A stretch of DNA of 64,000 nt. Source: Symploca sp. SIO1C2. GTDB lineage: Bacteria > Cyanobacteriota > Cyanobacteriia > Cyanobacteriales > Coleofasciculaceae. The DNA is taken from NCBI GenBank assembly GCA_010672925.1, contig JAAHFP010000016.1, positions 62,001-126,000 on the forward strand, given 5' to 3'. Shown here in pieces: positions 53,805-61,602 of this stretch (positions are counted from its first letter, which is position 1; every line of letters begins with the position of its first letter). A model generated the notes under the pieces. It was given only the letters and a program-made list of their open reading frames with translations. It had not been told where the DNA came from and made no database searches. The translations under genes and the position numbers were made by a program.

Positions 53805-55133
53805 TTAGCGATCGCTCATTTCCTTTAGCACTTGCTGGAAATACTCTCGATACAACTGACAACTAATAACTGCCTTATTATTAGATAATTTAATTAACCC
53901 CATACTATTTAACTTGTAAGCCTGAAGCGGTTCTAATAATATAGGTTCATTAGCAACTATCACTTTACTCAAAGCGCTTGCCAATTCTGAGTCTTCGTAC
54001 AACTTCTCTTGATGACGATTCAAGTGATTTGCATAAATTCCTGTAGATGTAGGAGCTGTTATTAATAGTTCTTTTAATGTCATTTTTTCCTGACTAAGAT
54101 AATAAATCGCAAGATGCACTAGAGCAGGATGTCCTCCTACCATCCTCATCAAAAGATTTGCTTCTTCCCCATCTCGCCAGCTTAATTCATAACATTTAGT
54201 TAATTCTACGACTTCTTCCCAACTAAAACTATCTAGCTGTATCGGCAATCCGACATTGAAAGGTGACTGCTTAAGCTGCAGAGATACATAACTTTCAGTT
54301 GAGTGAGCCACTACTAAGCGTAACTTCTGCCACACCAAAGTTGTTTTAGCTTTCTCGTACCACAAACGTAACAAAGAGAAAAATTCTTTTGCTATTTTTA
54401 GATTCTCAAAAACCTTATTTACTTCATCTAAAGCTATAATTAAAGGAGAATTAATTGATTTTAGTAAATAGTTTTGGAAGTATAAATTGCAGCTAGCTTT
54501 ACATCCTAGCTCCTCATCCCAATAGTTATCTAACTTGACTTCTAAACCTAACTCATGGGTAATATTAATGCAAAAAAAGCGCAAGAAGGTGCTAACATCA
54601 TTAAACACTTCTTGGTCTAACTGTTGCAGATTGAAATAAATAGTGTGATAGTCCGATTCATTTGCACTTTTAATAAGACGGAGTAGCACAGAGGTTTTGC
54701 CCATTTCTTGAGGTGCTTTTATTCTCACCAAAGCTCCAGGTTTCTGAATCTCTGTATAAATTTTATTTTCAATATCAGACCGTATTATATAATATTGAGA
54801 ATCTAAAGATATCACCCCTGAAGGAAACAGAGGTTTCTCTTTCCAGGCCATCCAGAATTTTTTAACTAGTTTCATGCAGTTTCTTTTGCTCACCCTTTGA
54901 CCAATAAGACAAGAAAGCTTTTTAAACAAACTAGGAGCCACAATATTGGTGATATAACCGCAGCTATAGTTTTTTTCTAGGGCTATTTGGTCATAGGTAT
55001 AATCCTGCCAGATACCCTTGAGAGTTTGTATTTCTATATTATTTAGAGGGGAATAAGAAATTTGAGGCAGCCTGAGATTTATAGTCTCTAGAACAAAATC
55101 TATGTCTAAATCTTTAGTTCTTTCTTCGTACAT
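53805..55133 (-). CDS. VMAP-type HTH + AAA-like ATPase
   Basis: 442 residues from ATG 55133 (a GTG at 55148 adds five). N-terminal HTH at about 30-95 (SPLNNIEIQTLKGIWQDYTYDQIALEKNYSCGYITNIVAPSLFKKL), the module found on vWA-MoxR-associated (VMAP) proteins. Then an AAA-like P-loop domain (PF14516 type): Walker A KAPQEMGKTS near residue 142-150, Walker B PLIIALDEVNKVF, and SPFNVGLPIQL typical of the family. The same module ends the giant protein at 42685. Known: the VMAP system was proposed to be a conflict/effector system; no vWA-MoxR pair is adjacent here. Confidence 0.82.
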   Translation of the reverse strand: MYEERTKDLDIDFVLETINLRLPQISYSPLNNIEIQTLKGIWQDYTYDQIALEKNYSCGYITNIVAPSLFKKLSCLIGQRVSKRNCMKLVKKFWMAWKEKPLFPSGVISLDSQYYIIRSDIENKIYTEIQKPGALVRIKAPQEMGKTSVLLRLIKSANESDYHTIYFNLQQLDQEVFNDVSTFLRFFCINITHELGLEVKLDNYWDEELGCKASCNLYFQNYLLKSINSPLIIALDEVNKVFENLKIAKEFFSLLRLWYEKAKTTLVWQKLRLVVAHSTESYVSLQLKQSPFNVGLPIQLDSFSWEEVVELTKCYELSWRDGEEANLLMRMVGGHPALVHLAIYYLSQEKMTLKELLITAPTSTGIYANHLNRHQEKLYEDSELASALSKVIVANEPILLEPLQAYKLNSMGLIKLSNNKAVISCQLYREYFQQVLKEMSDR

Positions 55134-55148
55134 AGAATGGTCTGTCAC

Positions 55149-55639
55149 AAGTTTGAAACTATACAGCAGTTTGTTTTGCTATGGGGTACATTTTATTCCT
55201 CTAAATCTTCCTTTATAAGGGGGGTTTTTATTTGTCTACTGTACTTTGTTATAGCGCTTTGCGCTCTAGTTAGTCTAGATAAGAACGAGACACTTTTATT
55301 TCTATCTAAAGTGGAATAACTATATTTCACACATAATACTTTAATTGTTTGTAGCTACAAATTATTTTAGTTAAATCAAAGATATTGATAATTCTTTTAC
55401 CAATAATCTGACCAAGATTAAAGTATTCAAGGAGACATTAAGCACCATAGAATTTATCAAAACATCGGTAAATGCCCACAAATCAAATAGTATGCGAATC
55501 TTGTAACAATCAACACTCCGGCAATTGGGGCGGTTTTGCTTCCGGGAGATTGTGGGGGATGGAAAGGATAAACTTTGCTTACACTAATCTGAAAATAGAC
55601 GTGGGGACGCGGAGACCTGGAGAGATTGATATTGTAAAT
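55149..55639. other. Gap without a supported gene
   Basis: AT-rich to about 55470. A small frame from 55472 (Cys-rich start) runs into the Uma2 gene in the opposite direction and is not supported. A G-rich repeat copy (GTGGGGACGCGGAGACC) lies at 55603-55621, next to the Uma2 stop. Confidence 0.5.
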
Positions 55640-56260
55640 CTAGCTAACTGGAGGAAGGATAGAAGTGAGAGTAAGAGTGCAACTGGGAAATGCCAGAGGA
55701 GAAGCCTGGTTTGGTTCAGAGAGAATCAAATGGTTAGTGTAACCTGTGGGAGTGGGGTTGCGGAAAATGTGAAGTTGACGGTTTTTCAAGTCCAACACCC
55801 AATATTCAGTAATGCCTGCCTGGGCATAAAGTTTATCCTTGATTTCGCAGTCTTGCTTCAGAGTTGAGTCTGCCACCTCCACCACAAGATATACTTGTTC
55901 AGGACGGGGATGATCTTCCGTGTAATCTAAAACTGTTCCTTGAACGATCGCTAAATCAGGTTCTGGTTCTGAGAAGTTATCCAGTTGAATCGGATCTTGG
56001 GTACTCACAAAAGCAGGTTGCTCAGCAAGAAGCGCATCCAATGCAGCCGCTAATAACCGTAGGGCGGTTACATGGGGAGTTCCTTTGGCAGCCATTAGTG
56101 TAATTTGTCCAGCAATTAATTCAGTTCTTTCATTAGCATCCAAAATACCCAACTCACTTATGCGGTGGTATTCCTGTACTGTCCAACGTTTGAGTAAGCT
56201 GGGCTCTAGTGTAAATGGGAGATTAGGAAGGGGCTTTACTAGAGTCATAGTGCTAACCAT
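55640..56260 (-). CDS. Uma2 family endonuclease-fold protein (second copy)
   Basis: 206 residues (ATG 56260; an alternative ATG is at 56248). Uma2 core: WTVQEYHRISELGILDANERTELIAGQI, SEPEPDLAIVQG with the PD pair, and YLVVEVADSTLKQDCEIKDKLYAQAGITEYWVLDLKN carrying E-x-x-D and D-K. Clearly different from the copy at 25637 (which has ALYSALGVPELWRY), so not a recent duplicate. Nuclease role inferred. Confidence 0.93.
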   Translation of the reverse strand: MVSTMTLVKPLPNLPFTLEPSLLKRWTVQEYHRISELGILDANERTELIAGQITLMAAKGTPHVTALRLLAAALDALLAEQPAFVSTQDPIQLDNFSEPEPDLAIVQGTVLDYTEDHPRPEQVYLVVEVADSTLKQDCEIKDKLYAQAGITEYWVLDLKNRQLHIFRNPTPTGYTNHLILSEPNQASPLAFPSCTLTLTSILPPVS

Positions 56261-56455
56261 TTCATCGTATATACACTACAGGCGCACACCTGTCCTATTA
56301 TCCATTAATAATAACAAAAAATAACGATAATCACAACTAATCCAAGATTCTAAGGAGCAAGCGATCGCTTTCTCTATAAGAGGCTAGATTTTAAGCGAAG
56401 CGATCGCTCATGAGAACTGCTTTGTTTTTTGAAAGACTTGAGCTGATATTTATTC

Positions 56456-56495
56456 AATCTAAAATCTAAAATCTAAAATCTAAAATCTAAAATCT
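56456..56495. repeat. TCTAAAATC tandem repeat
   Basis: Four to five copies directly beside the stop of the hydrolase gene. Confidence 0.8.
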
Positions 56496-57310
56496 CAAGC
56501 CTTGTTTCTTGAAAGAAAGTCAAAGAGTATCTGATTCACCATTTGGGACTGCTCTAGATTCGGCACATGGCCAGCATTCGGAATTAAGACATACTCAGCC
56601 CCCTGGATAGTATCTGCCATAGCTTTTGCTTCGTGAGGTGGTCGAGATATATCCTCCTGTCCCACCATAACTAATGTTGGCATAGATAGTTCACCGAGGC
56701 GCTCTAGCAGTGATGCTCTCGAAAAAATCGCTCGACTTAGTGCTACTATGCTGGTGATGTTTTCAGCAGGCCAATTGAGCAACCGCTGTTTGAAGTTTTC
56801 CACCAGATCCGTTTGACTCCGCAGGGTATCTGGAGCAAAAAAGAGGGAAAGAATTTGCTCTACCAGAGGCACTGGGATTTTCCCAACTTGTTCAATCATC
56901 GCTGTCATGCCAAGATAGCGCTGTTGGCTTTCTGGGGGTTCAGGAGCAACCGATGTATCCATAAGAACTAGGGTACTCACTCGCTTTGGATGGTTAAGGG
57001 CCAGTTGAGCACCCCACATGCCTCCAATGGATAAGCCCACTACAGCACAATGTTCGATATTCAGCATTTCGAGTAATTGGTAGTGATCTTCCGCTAGAGC
57101 CTCAATAGAATAAGGAATATCAGGGACAATATCAGACTTTCCATGCCCCCACAACTCTGGAACAATGCAGCGGTATTCTGACGAGAAAGCCTCAATTTGA
57201 GGAGCCCACATGGAGGCATCCCACAAAAAACTACTGCCAAAGAGGATCGGAAAACCCTTTCCATACTCCTCATAAGCAAGCTCTTTTCCTTTAATACAAA
57301 GTTTTGGCAT
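56495..57310 (-). CDS. Alpha/beta hydrolase fold enzyme
   Basis: 271 residues. Nucleophile elbow GLSIGGMWGAQ (Ser), oxyanion block at GSSFLWDASMWAPQ with the preceding FPILFGSSF, acid in VGQEDISRP, and the catalytic His in NAGHVPNLEQ. Fits 3-oxoadipate enol-lactonase/epoxide-hydrolase-like esterases. The substrate is unknown. The helical lid (about residues 125-190) is present. Confidence 0.88.
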   Translation of the reverse strand: MPKLCIKGKELAYEEYGKGFPILFGSSFLWDASMWAPQIEAFSSEYRCIVPELWGHGKSDIVPDIPYSIEALAEDHYQLLEMLNIEHCAVVGLSIGGMWGAQLALNHPKRVSTLVLMDTSVAPEPPESQQRYLGMTAMIEQVGKIPVPLVEQILSLFFAPDTLRSQTDLVENFKQRLLNWPAENITSIVALSRAIFSRASLLERLGELSMPTLVMVGQEDISRPPHEAKAMADTIQGAEYVLIPNAGHVPNLEQSQMVNQILFDFLSRNKA

Positions 57311-57369
57311 ATCAATGGTGACTAATTAAGTGTTATCGCAATTCTCGAATCCGTGAGGTACATCTTCTA

Positions 57370-57409
57370 TTCCCAATTCCCTATTCCCTATTCCCTATTC
57401 CCTATTCCT
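57370..57409. repeat. TTCCCTATTCCC tandem
   Basis: Five copies of CTATTCC/ATTCCCT in the spacer downstream of the membrane protein. Related to the AATTCCC tandem near 31255. Confidence 0.8.
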
Positions 57410-57441
57410 AATAACTTTGTACCTCACAAGTATGAGAAACG

Positions 57442-58026
57442 CTATATCATTTTAGGCCGAAGAATCCGAAAGTAGATTAAAGTAGCTAGATAAAACAAGT
57501 TAACAGCAATTAGCAATCCTTTCCCTACCCAGGAATTCAGCTCAGGGAAAATATAGAAGGTTGCTCCCAAGACCATTAGTTTCTCTACCAAAGAAACAGC
57601 ATGACCATGATGCTGCGGATCCCAATAAGAGAAAGGACTAATGAAACGGTATTTGCTGAAGGGGAAAAAATGTCTGTGGGCGTCATCATTATGAACCGGG
57701 AGATCCAGTAAGGAGTGAAATATCATGCTTAGACAGAGTAGTTCTCCCTGTTGCCATCCCCAATAATGAGTAATAATGACTAATATCAGTGCTAGGGGAA
57801 GAGAGTGGAAAGTAGCAACAAGGTTTTGCCAAAAAGGTAATTCGTAAGTTTGTGACCAAATTTGGTGTTCTGTTTGGCGACGTACCAATTTTGCCCAGAA
57901 GTAGAGAATAAAGATGGGAGCATCTGGTAACACTGCACCAATGGTAATCGGCAAAGCATCTTGAGGATGATACTGGTGGCTGCTAATTAAAGCCAGGTTA
58001 ATAACTGCGTGGCTGGGAGTATTCAA
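57442..58026 (-). CDS. Membrane-bound YdjM/DUF4184-like protein
   Basis: About 194 residues if it begins at TTG 58026 (the frame opens with GTG at 58095, but the typical opening is N-T-P-S-H-A-V-I-N). PSHAVINLALI, GAVLPDAPIF and SMIFHSLLDLPVHNDDAHRHFFPF carry the His/Asp pattern of putative membrane-bound metal-dependent hydrolases. HHGHAVSLVEKL follows. Three to four membrane helices. The IS605-type tnpB lies directly upstream, so the gene's original promoter and start region may have been replaced by the element's right end. Confidence 0.6.
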   Translation of the reverse strand: MNTPSHAVINLALISSHQYHPQDALPITIGAVLPDAPIFILYFWAKLVRRQTEHQIWSQTYELPFWQNLVATFHSLPLALILVIITHYWGWQQGELLCLSMIFHSLLDLPVHNDDAHRHFFPFSKYRFISPFSYWDPQHHGHAVSLVEKLMVLGATFYIFPELNSWVGKGLLIAVNLFYLATLIYFRILRPKMI

Positions 58027-58094
58027 GATAGGGGGGCAATGGGTAAGAGCTTCTTTATTTTCTACCACATTATGAATTGTTGACACTCCCTGCA

Positions 58095-59348
58095 CTAAAG
58101 TGACGGGGATTCTAAGTTCGTTGTAGCTACTTGCTCTAGCAGGGTTGCCCCAACTAGTGTAGAGGTTGCTACTCCCTTAGCGTTACTTCGGGGATGCCCT
58201 CCCCTAGATTTTGCCCTAAGCAAAATATTGATTGCCGCGTTGGTATCTCGGTGCAACTGACAGCCACACTGACAGATATGAGTCCTAGTACTAAGAGATT
58301 TATTGACTACCCGTCCGCACTGACTGCATTCAATAGATGTGTACTGTGGTGGGACAGCAACAGCTAGTTTTCCAAACTTGTTGGCAAAGTACTCTATCCA
58401 CTGCCTGAACTGATACCAACTAGCAATGCTGCTATCGCACCATGCTGCGCAAACAGCAATTGATTTGGCTAGGCAGTGATTCTTGAGCATGTTGCTAACT
58501 CTTAAGTCTTGCCTTCGGCACGCTACGCGAACATAGGCTACTAAGTCGTTAGACTTGCATACGTTACGAGCCAATCTCTTGGCGTGTTCTTTCCGTTGCC
58601 TACTTACTCTTAAGTGTTTCCGAGAATATCTAGCCCTTGCTTTGCGGCGTCGAATTGAACTTTTCTGCTTCTTGTAAATACGACGTTGAGCTTGCTTGAT
58701 GTTAGATTCAGCAATTCTTAGGAACCTGGGATTCGGTTCAGTATAACCATTAGAATCAGTGTAGAACGATTCAAGACCAACATCTAAACCAATCTCTTGT
58801 CCTGTTTTGGGCTGAGTATCAATACACTCAACATCAACACAAAACTGACAGTAATAATCATCAGCTTTACAAAGTAAGCGAACTCTCTTGATAGCTTTGA
58901 CAGGATAGGTGTGAATATCCCATTTACCTAAAAGCTTCAACTCACCAATACCTTTTTTGTCAGTGAAATTAATCCGTCTTTTAGTTGGGTGAAGTTTCCA
59001 GCCTGAGGTCTTATATTCAACTGAACGATTGTTTTTCTGGAACCTGGGAAAGCCTTTTTTTCCAGGTCTCTTGGACTTGCAGTTAGAATAGAATCGACTG
59101 ATTGCTAACCAACTACGTTCAGTAGAAGCTTGACAAGCCATTGAGTTGAGGTCTTTGACAAATGTGAATTCGTTGCGTAGTTCTGTGGAGTGTCTACTCA
59201 AAGCTGATTTATCAATCTTGGTTCCCTTAGGTGAATCCATCCAATATCTAATGCACTTATTACGGATAAATTGAACAGTTCTGATTGCTTCATCAATAGC
59301 TCGATACTGAGCTGGTTTAGCTTTTATTTTGTACTCAAGAACTAGCAT
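58095..59348 (-). CDS. tnpB: RNA-guided endonuclease TnpB with interrupted catalytic motif
   Basis: 417 residues. RuvC-like acids: D189 in GLDVGLESF and D373 in HRDTNAAIN. Zinc finger CSQCG ... CQCGC at about 346-368. The central motif, where TnpB proteins read Y-E-D-L and the Glu is catalytic, is YVRVACRRQDL (272-282) here. A 21-bp segment (58511-58531) splits the GAA codon: removing it restores TAT GAA GAC. So RuvC should lack its second acid and the protein is probably inactive as a nuclease although otherwise full-length. RNA and DNA binding may be intact (inference). Confidence 0.9.
   Translation of the reverse strand: MLVLEYKIKAKPAQYRAIDEAIRTVQFIRNKCIRYWMDSPKGTKIDKSALSRHSTELRNEFTFVKDLNSMACQASTERSWLAISRFYSNCKSKRPGKKGFPRFQKNNRSVEYKTSGWKLHPTKRRINFTDKKGIGELKLLGKWDIHTYPVKAIKRVRLLCKADDYYCQFCVDVECIDTQPKTGQEIGLDVGLESFYTDSNGYTEPNPRFLRIAESNIKQAQRRIYKKQKSSIRRRKARARYSRKHLRVSRQRKEHAKRLARNVCKSNDLVAYVRVACRRQDLRVSNMLKNHCLAKSIAVCAAWCDSSIASWYQFRQWIEYFANKFGKLAVAVPPQYTSIECSQCGRVVNKSLSTRTHICQCGCQLHRDTNAAINILLRAKSRGGHPRSNAKGVATSTLVGATLLEQVATTNLESPSL
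58511..58531. repeat. 21-bp small dispersed repeat inserted in tnpB
   Basis: GCCTTCGGCACGCTACGCGAA, a form I know from filamentous cyanobacteria as a small dispersed repeat that inserts into genes. Length is a multiple of 3 and the insertion keeps the frame, and it lies inside the Glu codon of the RuvC motif. Confidence 0.85.
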
Positions 59349-59546
59349 TGATTTCGACCTCTCAATTTTCTAAGTATATTATACTGAATGTGGTCTCATA
59401 TGTCGTGGGAAAAACAATCTTTCTAGACCGAAGAATTTCAAGGCGCAGAAGAAGCGCTACCTTGCTTTCATCCCTGCTTGCTCAGAGACAGGGCTTTCAG
59501 CTGCGTCAATAGTAATTTTTTTGTCACAATAAGGTAAGGAGAAGCA
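59349..59546. other. Spacer between tnpB and the TPR gene
   Basis: AT-rich left-end DNA of the IS element (ATTATACTGAATGTGGTCTC at about 59374) followed by GACGCAGCTGAAAGC-type sequence. On the minus strand a reading of IDAAESPVSEQAGMKAR looks like a transposase C-terminal remnant, unsupported. AAGGAG lies 8 bp before the ATG at 59547. Confidence 0.4.
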
Positions 59547-60515
59547 ATGAGAAAAGTACTGGTGACCAAGGGAAACTCGTCTGCTGCAATCTATCGGTCT
59601 TTGGAATCTAGACCGGATAGTTATCAGGATTGGTATCAACAAGGGAATGGCTTACGTGATGAACAACGTTATCAAGAAGCCCGGTTCAGCTATGAGCGAG
59701 CCTTAGAGTACAAGCCTCAGGATTATTGGGCTTGGTACTGGCGAGGTAATGTTTTGGATGCTTTGGGAGATTTTACAGAAGCTCTCGTTAGCTACGACAA
59801 AGCTTTAGCAAGTCAACCTACTGACTATTGGGCTTGGTGTCAAAGGGGCAGTATACTCAGGGAACTTGGGCAGTACGAAGAAGCGATCGCTAGTTATGAC
59901 CAAGCCTTGAAATCCCGACCAGATGACTACTGGGCTTGGTATAATCGGGGATATGTAGCACTAGAAGACTTAGATTGGTACGAAGAAGCGATCGCTTGTT
60001 TTGAGAAAGCACGGCAAGCAAGACCACAAGACTATTGGAGTTGGTATCGACAAGGTGATGCTCTCCGTCACTTAGGGCGCTATCAAGAGGCGGTTATTAG
60101 TTATGATCGAGCTCTGGGAAGTCAAGTTGATGACTACTGGGCTTGGTATCGGCGAGGAGATGCCCTACGTCACCTAAAGTATTTTGAGGAAGCCCTTAAC
60201 AGTTATGACCAAGCCTTAGCAATTCGACCAACAGACCACTGGAGTTGGTATAAGCGAGGCGAGATACTACAACAGTTAGGACGCTATCAAGAAGCAGTTG
60301 CCAGTTATAATCAAGCTCTTGAAAGTGATTTAAAAGACAAATACACCTGGTATAACCAAGCTTGCTGTTATGCTTTAATAGGGAATGACAAACAGGCTAT
60401 TAATTCTCTGCAAAACGCAATTGAGATTAATCCCAGCGAATACCAAAAGCTGGCTAAAACCGACCCTGATTTTGATAACTTACGAGAAAATATCCAATTT
60501 CAAGCTCTGTTGTGA
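59547..60515 (+). CDS. TPR repeat protein
   Basis: 322 residues. About eight 34-residue TPR units with the pattern YxxWYxRGNxLxxLGxYxEAxxSYDxALxxxPxDYWAW, well conserved. No signal peptide: cytosolic. Adaptor or complex-assembly role inferred. Start ATG 59547 is supported by AAGGAG. Confidence 0.9.
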   Translation: MRKVLVTKGNSSAAIYRSLESRPDSYQDWYQQGNGLRDEQRYQEARFSYERALEYKPQDYWAWYWRGNVLDALGDFTEALVSYDKALASQPTDYWAWCQRGSILRELGQYEEAIASYDQALKSRPDDYWAWYNRGYVALEDLDWYEEAIACFEKARQARPQDYWSWYRQGDALRHLGRYQEAVISYDRALGSQVDDYWAWYRRGDALRHLKYFEEALNSYDQALAIRPTDHWSWYKRGEILQQLGRYQEAVASYNQALESDLKDKYTWYNQACCYALIGNDKQAINSLQNAIEINPSEYQKLAKTDPDFDNLRENIQFQALL

Positions 60516-60591
60516 GAACACCCCAGATACGAGTTGTACACTGCCAGACTATATCGTAGGATGTTGATAGCAAAATTAATAGGGGCTGATT

Positions 60592-60891
60592 ATGGCAATT
60601 ATTGACAACCACCAGCATATTTACGGTGGGATAGGAGAAGACGGTTCTACGATGTTTGGTGAAGGTTTCTCCTGTGAGAAAATTAGAGAAGGTACTTATA
60701 TGGTCAAATTCGAGCGGCCTTTTGCTGAACTACCAACACCAGTATGCACAATTAATGGGCATGAATGGAAGACTTTTGACAAGTCTATCGCCATTGTTGA
60801 AGCTGTTCCAGAGCAATTTATCTGCGTTACTTCTTCACCAGAAAGACCTGTTAACTGTAGTTTCACATTTATTGTTTTCGGTGAAATTTAA
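60592..60891 (+). CDS. Small beta-rich protein, paralogue A
   Basis: 99 residues. MAIIDNHQHIYGGIGEDG ... GEGFSCEKIREGTYMVKFERPFAELPTPVCTING...TFDKSIAIVEAVPEQFICVTSSPERPVNCSFTFIVFGE. All beta-strand, without a signal. It recalls H-type-lectin or phage tail-tip-like small domains (weak inference). About 50% identical by eye to the gene 44 bp downstream. Confidence 0.6.
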   Translation: MAIIDNHQHIYGGIGEDGSTMFGEGFSCEKIREGTYMVKFERPFAELPTPVCTINGHEWKTFDKSIAIVEAVPEQFICVTSSPERPVNCSFTFIVFGEI

Positions 60892-60935
60892 ATATATGGA
60901 TAATGAATATTTGGTAAATCTAACAGGAACCGTTA

Positions 60936-61253
60936 ATGGCAATTATTAAAGATTCAAGTAGCAACAAAATCCAGCACATCTACGGTGGACTCAATCCAGA
61001 TGGTAGTCAGTGGTGTGGTGAGGGCTTTAAGCACTACAGACTTCGGCAGGGTCTATACTTAATTGAATTTGATCGACCTTTTGCTAACTTACCTACACCA
61101 ATTTGTACAATTTTTGGGCCGGAGTGGGAAACTTTTGACAAATCCATCTCCATTGTTGATATTGAACAAATTCAGTTTGTCTGTGCCACTTCATCAATGG
61201 ATCAACCTGTTGATTGTGGTTTTACATTTATTGTTTTTGGTCAGGTAAGTTAA
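60936..61253 (+). CDS. Small beta-rich protein, paralogue B
   Basis: 105 residues, tandem duplicate of the preceding gene: IQHIYGGLNPDGSQWCGEGF, YLIEFDRPFANLPTPICTIFG, WETFDKSISIVDIEQIQFVCATSSMDQPVDCGFTFIVFGQ. Start ATG 60936 has GGAACC upstream only, so coupling with paralogue A is likely. No known function. Confidence 0.6.
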   Translation: MAIIKDSSSNKIQHIYGGLNPDGSQWCGEGFKHYRLRQGLYLIEFDRPFANLPTPICTIFGPEWETFDKSISIVDIEQIQFVCATSSMDQPVDCGFTFIVFGQVS

Positions 61254-61389
61254 AAGGCAACAGGCATTGGTAACAAGTTAAGGTCAAGATGTCGTTGTCA
61301 AGGGAGCGGACGAGCGGAGGAGCAGAGGGGCGGAGGAGCAGAGGAGCAGAAGAAAAAGAATACAATTTTCCTTAATCCTTGGGGTATTT

Positions 61390-61430
61390 CCATATATAGT
61401 TTTTTTTTAAAACTACTACACTATATATGG
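61390..61430. promoter_or_regulatory. AT-rich inverted repeat CCATATATAGT ... ACTATATATGG
   Basis: Perfect 11-bp arms (61390-61400 and 61420-61430) separated by 19 bases with a run of T. GAGTTGACA follows, resembling a -35 box, but no gene follows in that direction. The 61254-61602 gap also holds a GGAGCAGAGG tandem (61312-61348) and no gene. Confidence 0.45.
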
Positions 61431-61602
61431 GAGTTGACAAAATGCACTACCTTTTAACTTGTCACTACTGGGCAATAGGAAATAGGAAACAGGCAACCCA
61501 AGTTTATCGTTTTTATTTGATTTCAACAATATACAGTGTAAATGCAGAATCGCTTAGCAATGAGGGAGGGTTTACTCTGACTATTATTTTACTTTTTAAT
61601 CT

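Larger units (their letters stand above)
58080..59390 (-). mobile_element. IS200/IS605-type element carrying only tnpB
   Basis: The tnpB gene with short flanks. The 3' end shows the usual GGGGATTC...TGACA-type right-end stem (TTGACACTCCCTGC...GTGACGGGGATTC at about 58080-58111), although its hairpin is imperfect. No tnpA is present. The exact ends are uncertain. TnpB guide RNA (omega-RNA) would be expected from the 3' end of the gene through the right end, but I could not delimit it. Confidence 0.6.

Noticed and set aside
55472-55867. Frame starting with a CxxC-like motif
   Set aside because: It runs into the Uma2 gene on the other strand and includes a G-rich repeat; no supporting homology or RBS.
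59457-59642. Possible transposase tail on the minus strand
   Set aside because: Only about 17 residues look familiar; too short and overlapping the TPR gene start.
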